From Bacteriovorax sp. BAL6_X (GTDB lineage Bacteria > Bdellovibrionota > Bacteriovoracia > Bacteriovoracales > Bacteriovoracaceae), in NCBI RefSeq assembly GCF_000443995.1, contig NZ_AUMC01000009.1:248001-312000 (forward strand): a stretch of DNA of 64,000 nt, given 5' to 3'. A program made the position numbers and the translations under genes. Below are positions 6,943-17,960 of this stretch, one piece after another. Numbering within the stretch: position 1 is the first letter of the stretch; the number at the start of each line of letters is the position of its first letter. Below the pieces are notes generated by a model. The model did no database searches, was not told the origin of the DNA, and worked only from the letters and a program-made list of their open reading frames with translations.

Positions 6943-8784
6943 ATGTTTGATGTAGCCATCATTGGTGGAGGACATGCAGGTCTTGAAGCTGCCTGGGCCG
7001 CCGCTCAATTTGATTTAAAAGTTGCAATTATAACAATGCCAGGTGTGAGTATAGCATCGGCTCCATGTAATCCTGCAGTAGGTGGAGTAGGTAAAGGACA
7101 AGTTGTAAGAGAGATCGATGCCCTTGGTGGTATCATGGGGAAGTTAGCAGATAGAAGTGCTATCCAATATCGTACTCTTAATGAATCTAAAGGCTATGCT
7201 GTACAATCAACTCGAGTACAGATTGATAAGGAAGTATATGCTAGGAATGCAGAAGCGGAAGTTGCTGCAAATGATAATATTACTGTTATTAGAGAGATGG
7301 TCGAAAGAGTAAGTAGAGATCAAGAGTTCTTTCTGATTAAAACAGCTGAGGCCGGGTATCTTTCTAAGAAGATCGTTGTTACAACTGGTACATTCTTAGC
7401 TGGTAAGATGCATACAGGAGAAGAACAATTAGATGGTGGCCGTGTCGATTGTTTGAAAGCTGATTCTCTTGAGAATATCTTTGTGGGTGTAACAGCACTT
7501 AAGACTAGGTTTAAGACTGGAACTCCCGCACGTCTAAAGAGACATACAATAGATTTTTCTAAGATGGTAGAACAGGAAAGCGATCCGGCTGCAGTAAACT
7601 TTCATTTTGGACACGATTTAAACGAGAGATTCATTGATCAGGTTTCTTGCCATCTTACTAAGACTAATGAGAAGACTCTTGGAATTATACGTGACAATAA
7701 GGAACGAAGTCCTATCTTTAATGGACAAATCAAAGGTGTTGGACCGAGATATTGTCCATCTATTGAGGACAAGGCCTATCGTTATGAAGATAAGGATGTT
7801 CATCACGTCTTTGTTGAACCAGAATCACTAGAGTTAGATACATTTTATCCAAATGGGATATCTACATCGCTTCCACGTGAGATACAGCTAGACTTTATCC
7901 GTACAATAGAAGGTTTAGAGAATGCTGAGATTGCTATCTATGGTTATGCTGTTGAATATGATGTTGTTGATACAACCTGCCTTGATAGAACTCTTCAATC
8001 GAAAGAAATGCCTGGTCTCTATTTCGCAGGACAAGTAAATGGTACTTCTGGTTATGAAGAGGCCGCTGGGCAGGGATTGATTGCAGGTATTAATGCCGCT
8101 AGATCAGCTATTGGCGCAGAGAAGTTTATATTAGATCGCGAGGATTCATATATTGGTGTCATGGTAGAGGATCTAGTTTCAAATAAGAGAGATGAGCCTT
8201 ATAGACTATTTACTGCACGTAATGAAAACCGCCTCTATGTAAGAGAGGATAACACAATTCTACGTATGAAAAAGTATCGTCAACAGTTAGGATTGTATGC
8301 AGCTGTGGACCAATATCAAGAAGCTTTTGAAAGGAGCTTTAATATTATTTGGAATGTAGCTAAGAATTATACATATAAAGCTAACCCAAATAATAAAGCA
8401 TATTTCAATGATAAAGGATATGGACCACTTAATTCTAATATCACTCTAGCGGAGCTATCAAAGAGAGCACATTTAAATCCAGTTGATGTGCTAACTGCGG
8501 AGTTAGGTGAGAATAATATGGCCTTCGATCCAAATGTTATTCGTACAGTAGCTATCTCTCTTAAATACGAAGGGTATATTGATCGTGCATTAGTGGAGAA
8601 TGCAAAAATAAATCGTTTGAGTAAAAAGCCAGTTGATTGGAAGGTGTTAGTAGCAAGTGAAAATATATCATTTGAATGCCGCCAACGTATTACAGAAATA
8701 AAGCCAGAAAGTTTTGGCCAATTACAAAGAATAGTAGGGATTCGTCCTGCAACCTTAGCCTATGTAGCAGGTAATATTTTATGA
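6943..8784 (+). CDS. mnmG: tRNA uridine 5-carboxymethylaminomethyl modification enzyme MnmG (GidA)
   Basis: This FAD enzyme is the partner of MnmE in wobble-uridine modification. The N-terminal dinucleotide fold GGGHAGLEAA, the family stretch CNPAVGGVGKGQVVREIDALGG and the mid-protein FAD-binding region GLYFAGQVNGTSGYEEAAGQG identify it. Length 613 is typical. The start ATG follows a weak ribosome site in the DNA carrying parS sites 1-3. Its stop overlaps the rsmG start by 4 bp (ATGA). Confidence 0.97.
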   Translation: MFDVAIIGGGHAGLEAAWAAAQFDLKVAIITMPGVSIASAPCNPAVGGVGKGQVVREIDALGGIMGKLADRSAIQYRTLNESKGYAVQSTRVQIDKEVYARNAEAEVAANDNITVIREMVERVSRDQEFFLIKTAEAGYLSKKIVVTTGTFLAGKMHTGEEQLDGGRVDCLKADSLENIFVGVTALKTRFKTGTPARLKRHTIDFSKMVEQESDPAAVNFHFGHDLNERFIDQVSCHLTKTNEKTLGIIRDNKERSPIFNGQIKGVGPRYCPSIEDKAYRYEDKDVHHVFVEPESLELDTFYPNGISTSLPREIQLDFIRTIEGLENAEIAIYGYAVEYDVVDTTCLDRTLQSKEMPGLYFAGQVNGTSGYEEAAGQGLIAGINAARSAIGAEKFILDREDSYIGVMVEDLVSNKRDEPYRLFTARNENRLYVREDNTILRMKKYRQQLGLYAAVDQYQEAFERSFNIIWNVAKNYTYKANPNNKAYFNDKGYGPLNSNITLAELSKRAHLNPVDVLTAELGENNMAFDPNVIRTVAISLKYEGYIDRALVENAKINRLSKKPVDWKVLVASENISFECRQRITEIKPESFGQLQRIVGIRPATLAYVAGNIL

Positions 8785-9446
8785 TGAAAGACACAGAGTT
8801 TTGCCAAAAGTACCTAGAACAAATCAACGGTCCTTTTGCAGGAATTAACTTAACAAGAATTAATACACCAGAAGAGTTTTTTGATAAGCAATATGTAGAT
8901 AGTGTTAAGCCTATCGAAAATGTTGCTTCACTTAAGAAGATCTATGACAAGACTAAGATCCATGTCGATATTGGTTTTGGCGGAGGCTTTCCTTTGTTAC
9001 CACTTGCTAGCTTAAATCCAGATAAGAAGTATATTGGATTTGAAGCAAGAGGGAAGAAGTCGAAGGTTGTTAATCAGATTGCCGAGGCTATTGGTCTTGC
9101 TAATGTTAAGACTTATCATCAAAGATTTGAGAACGTGTACTTTGATCGCGACTGTACAATTACATTTAAGGCAGTATCGACAATACAGAATCTTCTTCCA
9201 TTAATAATCACAGATAAGACTGTAAACGTTATCTTCTACAAGGGGCCAAACTTCTATGAATTAGAAGATCTAGATTGGCTTGGAAATAAGTGGGAGATAG
9301 TTGAAGAGACTCTTGTTGATATTCCTAATACAGAAGGGCGTATGATGATTGCCCTACGTAATAAGAATGTTCTACGTGGAACAGAAATTACGACTTTTAG
9401 AAAAAATAAAAATAAAAATCTTGTCACTTTGTCTTCATTTCTTTAA
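8781..9446 (+). CDS. rsmG: 16S rRNA (guanine-527 N7)-methyltransferase RsmG (GidB)
   Basis: RsmG methylates G527 of 16S rRNA using S-adenosylmethionine. The binding loop DIGFGGGFPLLPLA is the family's DxGxGxGxPG-type motif, here GGGFPLL, and IGFEARGKKSKVV is the following strand. The 221-residue protein has a short Lys/Asn-rich C-terminal tail (NVLRGTEITTFRKNKN onward) after the methyltransferase fold; a parS site (9368-9383) is encoded in it as Asn-Val-Leu-Arg-Gly-Thr-Glu. It is translationally coupled to mnmG. Confidence 0.93.
   Translation: MMKDTEFCQKYLEQINGPFAGINLTRINTPEEFFDKQYVDSVKPIENVASLKKIYDKTKIHVDIGFGGGFPLLPLASLNPDKKYIGFEARGKKSKVVNQIAEAIGLANVKTYHQRFENVYFDRDCTITFKAVSTIQNLLPLIITDKTVNVIFYKGPNFYELEDLDWLGNKWEIVEETLVDIPNTEGRMMIALRNKNVLRGTEITTFRKNKNKNLVTLSSFL
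9368..9383. promoter_or_regulatory. parS: parS centromere site 4, inside the rsmG coding end
   Basis: TGTTCTACGTGGAACA is a 16-bp inverted repeat with one mismatched pair. It lies inside the codons for the RsmG tail and 100 bp before parA, as in other bacteria where parS sites overlap genes near parAB. Confidence 0.86.
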
Positions 9447-9482
9447 AAATATAGTAACAACTATATCTTTTGGGAGACATAA

Positions 9483-10334
9483 ATGGCTAAAATTATTGCA
9501 CTCATGAATCAGAAGGGTGGTGTTGGTAAGACAACTACTACAATTAACCTTGCTGCCTGCCTTGCAGTAGCCGAGAAAAAAACTCTGGTAATTGACCTAG
9601 ACCCTCAGGGTAACGGTAGTGTTAGTTTAGGGCTTGATTCAGCGCAGCATAATGGAAGCAATATCTATCATGCAATGATTGGTAAAACAGATATTCGTGA
9701 ATGTATCTACGAAACTGAATTACCTAATCTTCATATTTGTCCATCTGATAATAACTTATCAGGAGCAGAGATTGAGTTAGTAAGTGAATTCGCTAGAGAA
9801 TCAAAGTTAAAGACAGCTTTTATGCCAGTGATGGATTCTTACGACTATATCCTAATTGACTGTCCTCCTTCACTTGGTCTTTTAACTGTGAACGCGCTTA
9901 ATGCTGCTCATAGCTTTATTGTACCAATGCAAACTGAATATCTTGCAATGGAAGGTCTGGCACAACTTGTAAATACAGTAAAACTTATTAAAGCAAATTT
10001 AAATCCTACATTAGAAATGGACGGAATCGTCCTTACTATGTTTGATGGAAGAGCATCTCTTCACAAACAAGTTTCTGAAGAGATTAGAAGGCACTTCGGC
10101 GAAAAAGTATTTCAATCGGTAATACCTAGAAATGTAAAACTCGCCGAGTGTCCATCTTTTGGTAAACCAATTATCCTTTACGATATTGAATCAAAAGGTT
10201 CTGAAGCTTACTTATCACTAGCTAAAGAACTTATTATTAAAGATCGTGCACAATCAGTAGAAATTCAAAATGAATTACCACAAGTTCCATCGTCAAATGA
10301 AATAGATGGTTCACTAGCTGGTAATATTCAATAG
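9483..10334 (+). CDS. parA: Chromosome partitioning ATPase ParA (Soj)
   Basis: ParA is a dimerising, nucleoid-binding ATPase that moves ParB-parS complexes apart. It shows the deviant Walker A KGGVGKTTTTINLA near residue 10, LVIDLDPQGN, and Walker B YDYILIDCPPSLG. The 283-residue length without an N-terminal helix-turn-helix marks the chromosomal Soj type. A GGGAG ribosome site precedes ATG. parB starts 16 bp downstream; the four nearby parS sites complete the system. Confidence 0.97.
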   Translation: MAKIIALMNQKGGVGKTTTTINLAACLAVAEKKTLVIDLDPQGNGSVSLGLDSAQHNGSNIYHAMIGKTDIRECIYETELPNLHICPSDNNLSGAEIELVSEFARESKLKTAFMPVMDSYDYILIDCPPSLGLLTVNALNAAHSFIVPMQTEYLAMEGLAQLVNTVKLIKANLNPTLEMDGIVLTMFDGRASLHKQVSEEIRRHFGEKVFQSVIPRNVKLAECPSFGKPIILYDIESKGSEAYLSLAKELIIKDRAQSVEIQNELPQVPSSNEIDGSLAGNIQ

Positions 10335-10350
10335 GTGAGGGGAAGAGACA

Positions 10351-11316
10351 ATGGCTAAGAAAATGGCGTTAGGAAAAGGTATGGGATCATTACTTGGTGG
10401 CACTCAAGGTGCTTCCAAAGCATCAAAGGCTCAAGCAGCTTTTTCTGATCTTCAAAAGGTAGCAGCTGATAATCCAGCTCCTACAAAACCAGTGCTAAAT
10501 ACAACTCCAGCTGCACAAGTAGAAACTAATCCTTCAATGCTTGATATTACAGTAATTCATGCAAACCCAAACCAACCGAGAAAGATCTTTAAAGAAGAAG
10601 AGCTTCATGAGCTTTCAAACTCAATTAAAGAAAACGGCGTTATTCAACCACTTATTGTTGTTAAGGCCGATAATGGATATGAACTTGTTGCTGGTGAAAG
10701 AAGACTTCGCGCTTCAAAACTTGCTGGTCTTACACAAGTTCCTGTTGTGATCAAAAGAGCAACTGACCGTGAAAAAATGGTTATGTCGATCATTGAAAAC
10801 GTTCAAAGATCTGATCTTAATTGTGTTGAAGAGGCACTAGCTTACTTTGCATTGATGGAAGATTTTAATTTAACTCAAGAAGAAGTTGCAAAGAAAGTTG
10901 GAAAGGAAAGATCTACAGTTGCAAACTTCTTACGTATCCTTAAATTACCTCGTGATGTTGTTGAACTAATTCAGAAGGATCAACTTTCATTTGGTCATGC
11001 TAAAATTTTAGCTGGTATTAAGGAAAGAGAAGATTGTATTCGTATTGCAAATAAAGCAGCGATTGATAATCTATCAGTACGTGAAACTGAAAAATTAATT
11101 AAGTCTGCGAAGAGACCAACAAAAGTTGGCAAAGAAGAAGAAAGCTTCGACTTTTTTAATGGAAAAATGTCACAGTACCGTGAAAAATTAGAACAAAAAA
11201 CTGGTTATCATTTCGGTATTAAAACAAATAAAAACGGTGGAGGAGAAGTTTTACTTAAGTTCTCTAATGAAGCTGAATTCAATGATATTTTTGAATACTT
11301 ACTTTTAAATAGATAA
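10351..11316 (+). CDS. parB: Chromosome partitioning protein ParB
   Basis: ParB binds parS, spreads as a CTP-dependent clamp and stimulates ParA. The N-terminal ParB/Srx domain shows NPNQPRK, the CTP-binding GERRLRAS (about residue 114) and ENVQRSDLNCVEEA. A helix-turn-helix follows (TQEEVAKKVGKERSTVANFLRIL), then the C-terminal dimerisation domain. The first 60 residues are an Ala/Lys-rich linker that begins KKMALGKGMGSLLGG, the usual ParA-stimulating peptide. Length is 321. The parB-bactofilin gap contains three GGTCCTATAGAACC palindromes. Confidence 0.97.
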   Translation: MAKKMALGKGMGSLLGGTQGASKASKAQAAFSDLQKVAADNPAPTKPVLNTTPAAQVETNPSMLDITVIHANPNQPRKIFKEEELHELSNSIKENGVIQPLIVVKADNGYELVAGERRLRASKLAGLTQVPVVIKRATDREKMVMSIIENVQRSDLNCVEEALAYFALMEDFNLTQEEVAKKVGKERSTVANFLRILKLPRDVVELIQKDQLSFGHAKILAGIKEREDCIRIANKAAIDNLSVRETEKLIKSAKRPTKVGKEEESFDFFNGKMSQYREKLEQKTGYHFGIKTNKNGGGEVLLKFSNEAEFNDIFEYLLLNR

Positions 11317-11335
11317 TGTTTTATTGGTCCTATGG

Positions 11336-11408
11336 GACCAGTCTTTATGGCCGGTCCTATAGAACCAAGATTTAAATCAAATATGGTCCTATAGAACCAG
11401 CCACGGAA
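11336..11408. repeat. Three GGTCCTATRGRACC palindromes between parB and bactofilin gene
   Basis: Copies lie at 11336-11349 (GGTCCTATGGGACC), 11363-11376 and 11395-11408 (both GGTCCTATAGAACC). They fill most of the 103-bp gap, spaced 27 and 32 bp apart. The same motif occurs in mnmE and dnaA. They may bind a protein or form small RNA hairpins between parB and the next gene. Confidence 0.8.
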
Positions 11409-11419
11409 AGGGTAGATTT

Positions 11420-11752
11420 ATGACACAAGGAACAATGGCAGCAATTATCGAAGACGGGTGTAAACTCGAGGGTAATATTACACTGAACGGTGTAGGGCGT
11501 ATTGCGGGAATTGTGAACGGAACTATCTTTTCAAATGATACGGTAATTATTTCCGAGGCCGCTGTAATTAATGCAGACATTATTGCTGATGTAATTATGA
11601 TCAGTGGAATTGTAAAAGGTGACATCAAGGCGACTTCTCGCGTTGAAATTATCAAGCCAGCTCGCTTTGAAGGGACTATCACTACACCTTCGCTTATTGT
11701 GGAAGACGGCGTTATTTTCCATGGTACAACGAAGATGCACGACGATAAATAA
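11420..11752 (+). CDS. Bactofilin, cytoskeletal polymer protein
   Basis: Bactofilins are beta-helical proteins that polymerise without nucleotide and act in cell shape, polarity or ParABS positioning. This 110-residue protein shows the repeating short-strand pattern (GNITLNGVGRIAGIVNGTIFS ... ADIIADVIMISGIVKGDI ... GTITTPSLIVEDGVIFHG) typical of the family and little else. Placement directly after parAB resembles the parAB-bactofilin clusters of deltaproteobacteria, where bactofilins bind the ParABS system. A GGAAAGGG ribosome region precedes ATG. Confidence 0.9.
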   Translation: MTQGTMAAIIEDGCKLEGNITLNGVGRIAGIVNGTIFSNDTVIISEAAVINADIIADVIMISGIVKGDIKATSRVEIIKPARFEGTITTPSLIVEDGVIFHGTTKMHDDK

Positions 11753-11819
11753 TTAAATAAATTTGATTATTTACAACTTAAATAAATATTAACAATCATT
11801 CAGAAAAAAGCGGTTTATC

Positions 11820-11848
11820 TTGACGATAGGCCAGATAAAGTTTAATTA
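11820..11848 (+). promoter_or_regulatory. Candidate promoter of the ATP synthase cluster
   Basis: TTGACG (11820-11825) is followed 17 bp later by TAATTA (11843-11848). It lies 49 bp before the first atp gene in a 144-bp gap. The -10 is a weak match, so this is tentative. Confidence 0.4.
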
Positions 11849-11896
11849 TTAGTGAACTTTTAACCAATCTTATTACACAATTTGGGGTAGTCACTA

Positions 11897-12340
11897 ATGG
11901 ATACTATCAATACAGTATTAAACTCTCTAGGTATCAACTCTACTTTTTTCATTCAATTGGCCATCGTTACAGTTCTTTACTTTGTAACTAGAAACCTAAT
12001 TTGGTCTAAGCTTCAAGAAGTTCTTGAGAATCGTGAAGCAAAAACTACTAAAATGGAATCGGGTGCTGACGAAAAGACTCGTCTTGCGACTGAGCTAGAA
12101 AATGAATATAAGTCAAAAATTGAAGGTGCTCAATCTGAAGCTTTCAACTTAATTCAAAATAAGAAAGAAGAAGTTACTAAGCGTGAAGCAGTTAAAGTAA
12201 AAGAACTTGCTAATAAGCTTGAAGCAGAAGCTAACTCAGAAAAGGCAAAGTACTCTCAAGAATTAGAAGAGAAGAAAGTTGCTATCATGAAAGATGCTGA
12301 TGAACTTTCAGCACTTCTAGTTGATAAAATTGTACAGTAG
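11897..12340 (+). CDS. atpF': ATP synthase subunit b' (peripheral stalk)
   Basis: A stalk subunit linking membrane a/c with F1. It has one N-terminal membrane helix (residues about 13-30, FFIQLAIVTVLYFVTRNLIW) followed by a long charged coiled coil to the end, 147 residues in all. Two different b-type genes in a row (this and the next) imply a b/b' heterodimer rather than a b2 homodimer. It is first in the cluster; atpB and atpE are not in this window. Confidence 0.88.
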   Translation: MDTINTVLNSLGINSTFFIQLAIVTVLYFVTRNLIWSKLQEVLENREAKTTKMESGADEKTRLATELENEYKSKIEGAQSEAFNLIQNKKEEVTKREAVKVKELANKLEAEANSEKAKYSQELEEKKVAIMKDADELSALLVDKIVQ

Positions 12341-12363
12341 TTATTAAATTATAAGGATACTAA

Positions 12364-12891
12364 ATGAAATTATTATTAGCTCTAGTTTTTAGTAATATCG
12401 TATTTGCAGCTGGTGGTGAGTACCACGGTGGTCATTTATCAGACCTACTAGTTCCTGCAATTAACTTCACAATTGTTTTTGGATTCATGGCATGGAAAAT
12501 TATCCCTTTCATGAAAAATTCATTTGTAGAAAAAGCAGATTCTATTAAGGATCTTGTTGAGTTTGCAGCTGAGAAAGATGCAAAAGCAGAAAAAGAATTA
12601 TCAGCTTCAAAAGCTAAGCTTGATAATATCGAAGGTGAGAAAGAACAAATTATCACTAACGCTAAAAAAGATGGTGATAAATTTGAAGAAACTTACGTTC
12701 AAGAAATCAAAGCATCAATGGAAAAGATGGAAGTAGATTCTTCTCACAAATTAGAATCTGAAAAGAAGATGATGCTTAAACGACTTAATGAATCACTATT
12801 AGATGAAGTAATCTCTAAAACAAAGAATAAAATTCATTCTGATAGTTCATTATCAAATAAAGCAACAAGCAATTTAATTTCAAGACTATAG
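12364..12891 (+). CDS. atpF: ATP synthase subunit b (peripheral stalk)
   Basis: The second stalk subunit, 175 residues. A hydrophobic N-terminal segment that looks like a cleavable signal (MKLLLALVFSNIVFAAGG) precedes the membrane helix (LVPAINFTIVFGFMAWKIIPF), then a Lys/Glu-rich coiled coil. The signal-like leader is an uncommon feature seen in some proteobacterial b subunits. It is 23 bp after atpF' and 16 bp before atpH. Confidence 0.88.
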   Translation: MKLLLALVFSNIVFAAGGEYHGGHLSDLLVPAINFTIVFGFMAWKIIPFMKNSFVEKADSIKDLVEFAAEKDAKAEKELSASKAKLDNIEGEKEQIITNAKKDGDKFEETYVQEIKASMEKMEVDSSHKLESEKKMMLKRLNESLLDEVISKTKNKIHSDSSLSNKATSNLISRL

Positions 12892-12907
12892 TTCTAGGGT
12901 TAGTAAG

Positions 12908-13447
12908 ATGAAAGAAAAGAATGTAGCCAAAGCGTATGCAAAAGCGATTTTCAGCCTAGGTAAAGAGTCTAATATTAATACAGCACAAGAGCTTACTGCT
13001 CTTACAGAAGTAATCAATGCAAGTAATGATTTAGAAAACGTAATGTTTCTAGATGTATTTACGATTGAAGAAAAAACTTCTGTTCTTAATGACGTATTAA
13101 CAAAGTTAGGGCTTTCTCAAGTTGTAAAATCATTTATTAATTTCCTACTTCAAGAAAAGAGAATTGGTATTCTGCCTTTAATCTTTAAAGAAGTAATCGT
13201 TATGGATGATCATGAAAAAGGTTTCATGAGAGGAACAATTGAAGGTAATGCAGATTCAATTGATACTGAGTCACTTAATAAGATCAAATCATTTATTAAG
13301 TCACAACTTGGATCAGAACCTGAGTTAACTTATACAAAAAACGAAAAAATTACAGCAGGTGTTCGTGTGACAGTTGAAGACTATCAAATCGATGCATCTG
13401 TAGATAAACAACTTAATACTTTAAAAGAATCAATTATAAATGGCTAA
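12908..13447 (+). CDS. atpH: ATP synthase subunit delta
   Basis: Delta joins the peripheral stalk to the top of the alpha3beta3 head. The 179-residue protein has the N-terminal helical bundle start AKAYAKAIFSLG, the mid segment FINFLLQEKRIGILPLIFKE and the C-terminal KITAGVRVTVEDYQIDASVDKQLNTLK, matching the family's GG(V/I)xI..D..IDxSvxxqLxxL. Length and position between b and alpha are standard. Confidence 0.94.
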   Translation: MKEKNVAKAYAKAIFSLGKESNINTAQELTALTEVINASNDLENVMFLDVFTIEEKTSVLNDVLTKLGLSQVVKSFINFLLQEKRIGILPLIFKEVIVMDDHEKGFMRGTIEGNADSIDTESLNKIKSFIKSQLGSEPELTYTKNEKITAGVRVTVEDYQIDASVDKQLNTLKESIING

Positions 13448-13469
13448 TGGCCAATTATTGTAGAGGTAA

Positions 13470-14981
<1,512 letters not shown>

Positions 14982-14998
14982 TTAATTGAGGAGCCATA

Positions 14999-17300
<2,302 letters not shown>

Positions 17301-17417
17301 GCAAAATTGACTGGCTAAGGCCAGTCTATTGTTTGCTTTGCTGGCTCCCCGTGAAGGGGGCACTCTTTATCCGAGAGCGAGGGGTTAGGCCCGAGCGGTT
17401 CGCTTAAGGAGCAAAAA
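17301..17417 (+). repeat. Structured stop-codon-linked intergenic element, copy A
   Basis: It begins with the base after the atpD stop. The first part folds as a long hairpin: GACTGGC-TAAG-GCCAGTC inside an outer AAGCAAA/TTTGCTT stem. A second domain is closed by GCTCC (17344-17348) and GGAGC (17408-17412) and contains CCCC/GGGG, CTCT/AGAG and GCG/CGC helices, ending GGAGCAAAAA. The same plan recurs after ychF and etfA. There is no clear T-run, so it is not a plain terminator. It sits between atpD and atpC and may set epsilon levels or mRNA ends. Confidence 0.75.
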
Positions 17418-17441
17418 TAATGCTTAATTTATAAGGATTAA

Positions 17442-17855
17442 ATGATGAGTAACTTTGTTGTAAATATTCTAACGCCTAGCTCAGTTGTTGCGAAGAACGT
17501 ACCAGCAGACTCAGTTTTCATTCCAACTTTAAAGGGTGAGATTGAAGTTCTTGATGGTCACACTCATATTGTTGAGAAGCTAGCTACTGGTAGCGTTGCT
17601 GTACATGGTGATGATTCTGAAAGATTCTTCACTGTTACTGACGGTATCGTAAAGGTTTTAAATGACCAAATTACTATCCTATCTCTGACTTCAGAAGAAA
17701 ATTGTCAGATTGATGAGGAAAGAGCTACAAATGCACTAATTTACGCTCGTGAAAAGCTGAAAGGAACACTGACTGATGAAGAATTAGTTAAGTATCGTCG
17801 CAAGCTTGAAAGAGCGGAACTTAGATTACAACTAGTTAAGCAAATTTCTAAATAA
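17442..17855 (+). CDS. atpC: ATP synthase subunit epsilon
   Basis: Epsilon is a small F1 rotor subunit that also inhibits hydrolysis. The 137-residue protein shows the N-terminal beta-sandwich with VNILTPSSVV and DSVFIPTLKGEIEVLDGHTHIVEKL (family: P...G.i.vL..H.p.v..L) and a C-terminal helical hairpin. Start ATG-ATG at 17442/17445 follows ATAAGGA. It is the last gene of the cluster and is followed by a strong terminator. Confidence 0.94.
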   Translation: MMSNFVVNILTPSSVVAKNVPADSVFIPTLKGEIEVLDGHTHIVEKLATGSVAVHGDDSERFFTVTDGIVKVLNDQITILSLTSEENCQIDEERATNALIYAREKLKGTLTDEELVKYRRKLERAELRLQLVKQISK

Positions 17856-17861
17856 TAGATT

Positions 17862-17889
17862 AGGCCCTGAAAACAGGGCCTTTCTTTTT
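17862..17889 (+). terminator. Terminator of the ATP synthase operon
   Basis: AGGCCCTG and CAGGGCCT form an 8-bp stem with an AAAA loop, followed by TTCTTTTT. It begins 7 bp after the atpC stop. Confidence 0.92.
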
Positions 17890-17960
17890 CCTATTTAAAT
17901 AGTATCGGCAAATTCTGCCTCTTAAGTCCTAAATACACCAATAGTGAGAAAATAGAGCTA

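Noticed and set aside
7870-7885. Additional parS-like site in mnmG (TTCCACGTGAGA)
   Set aside because: Only the left half matches; the right arm does not form the inverted repeat.
17903-17918. Second sigma-54-like site (CGGCAAATTCTGCC) before the 17961 gene
   Set aside because: The GG-to-GC spacing is 2 bp too short for a sigma-54 promoter.
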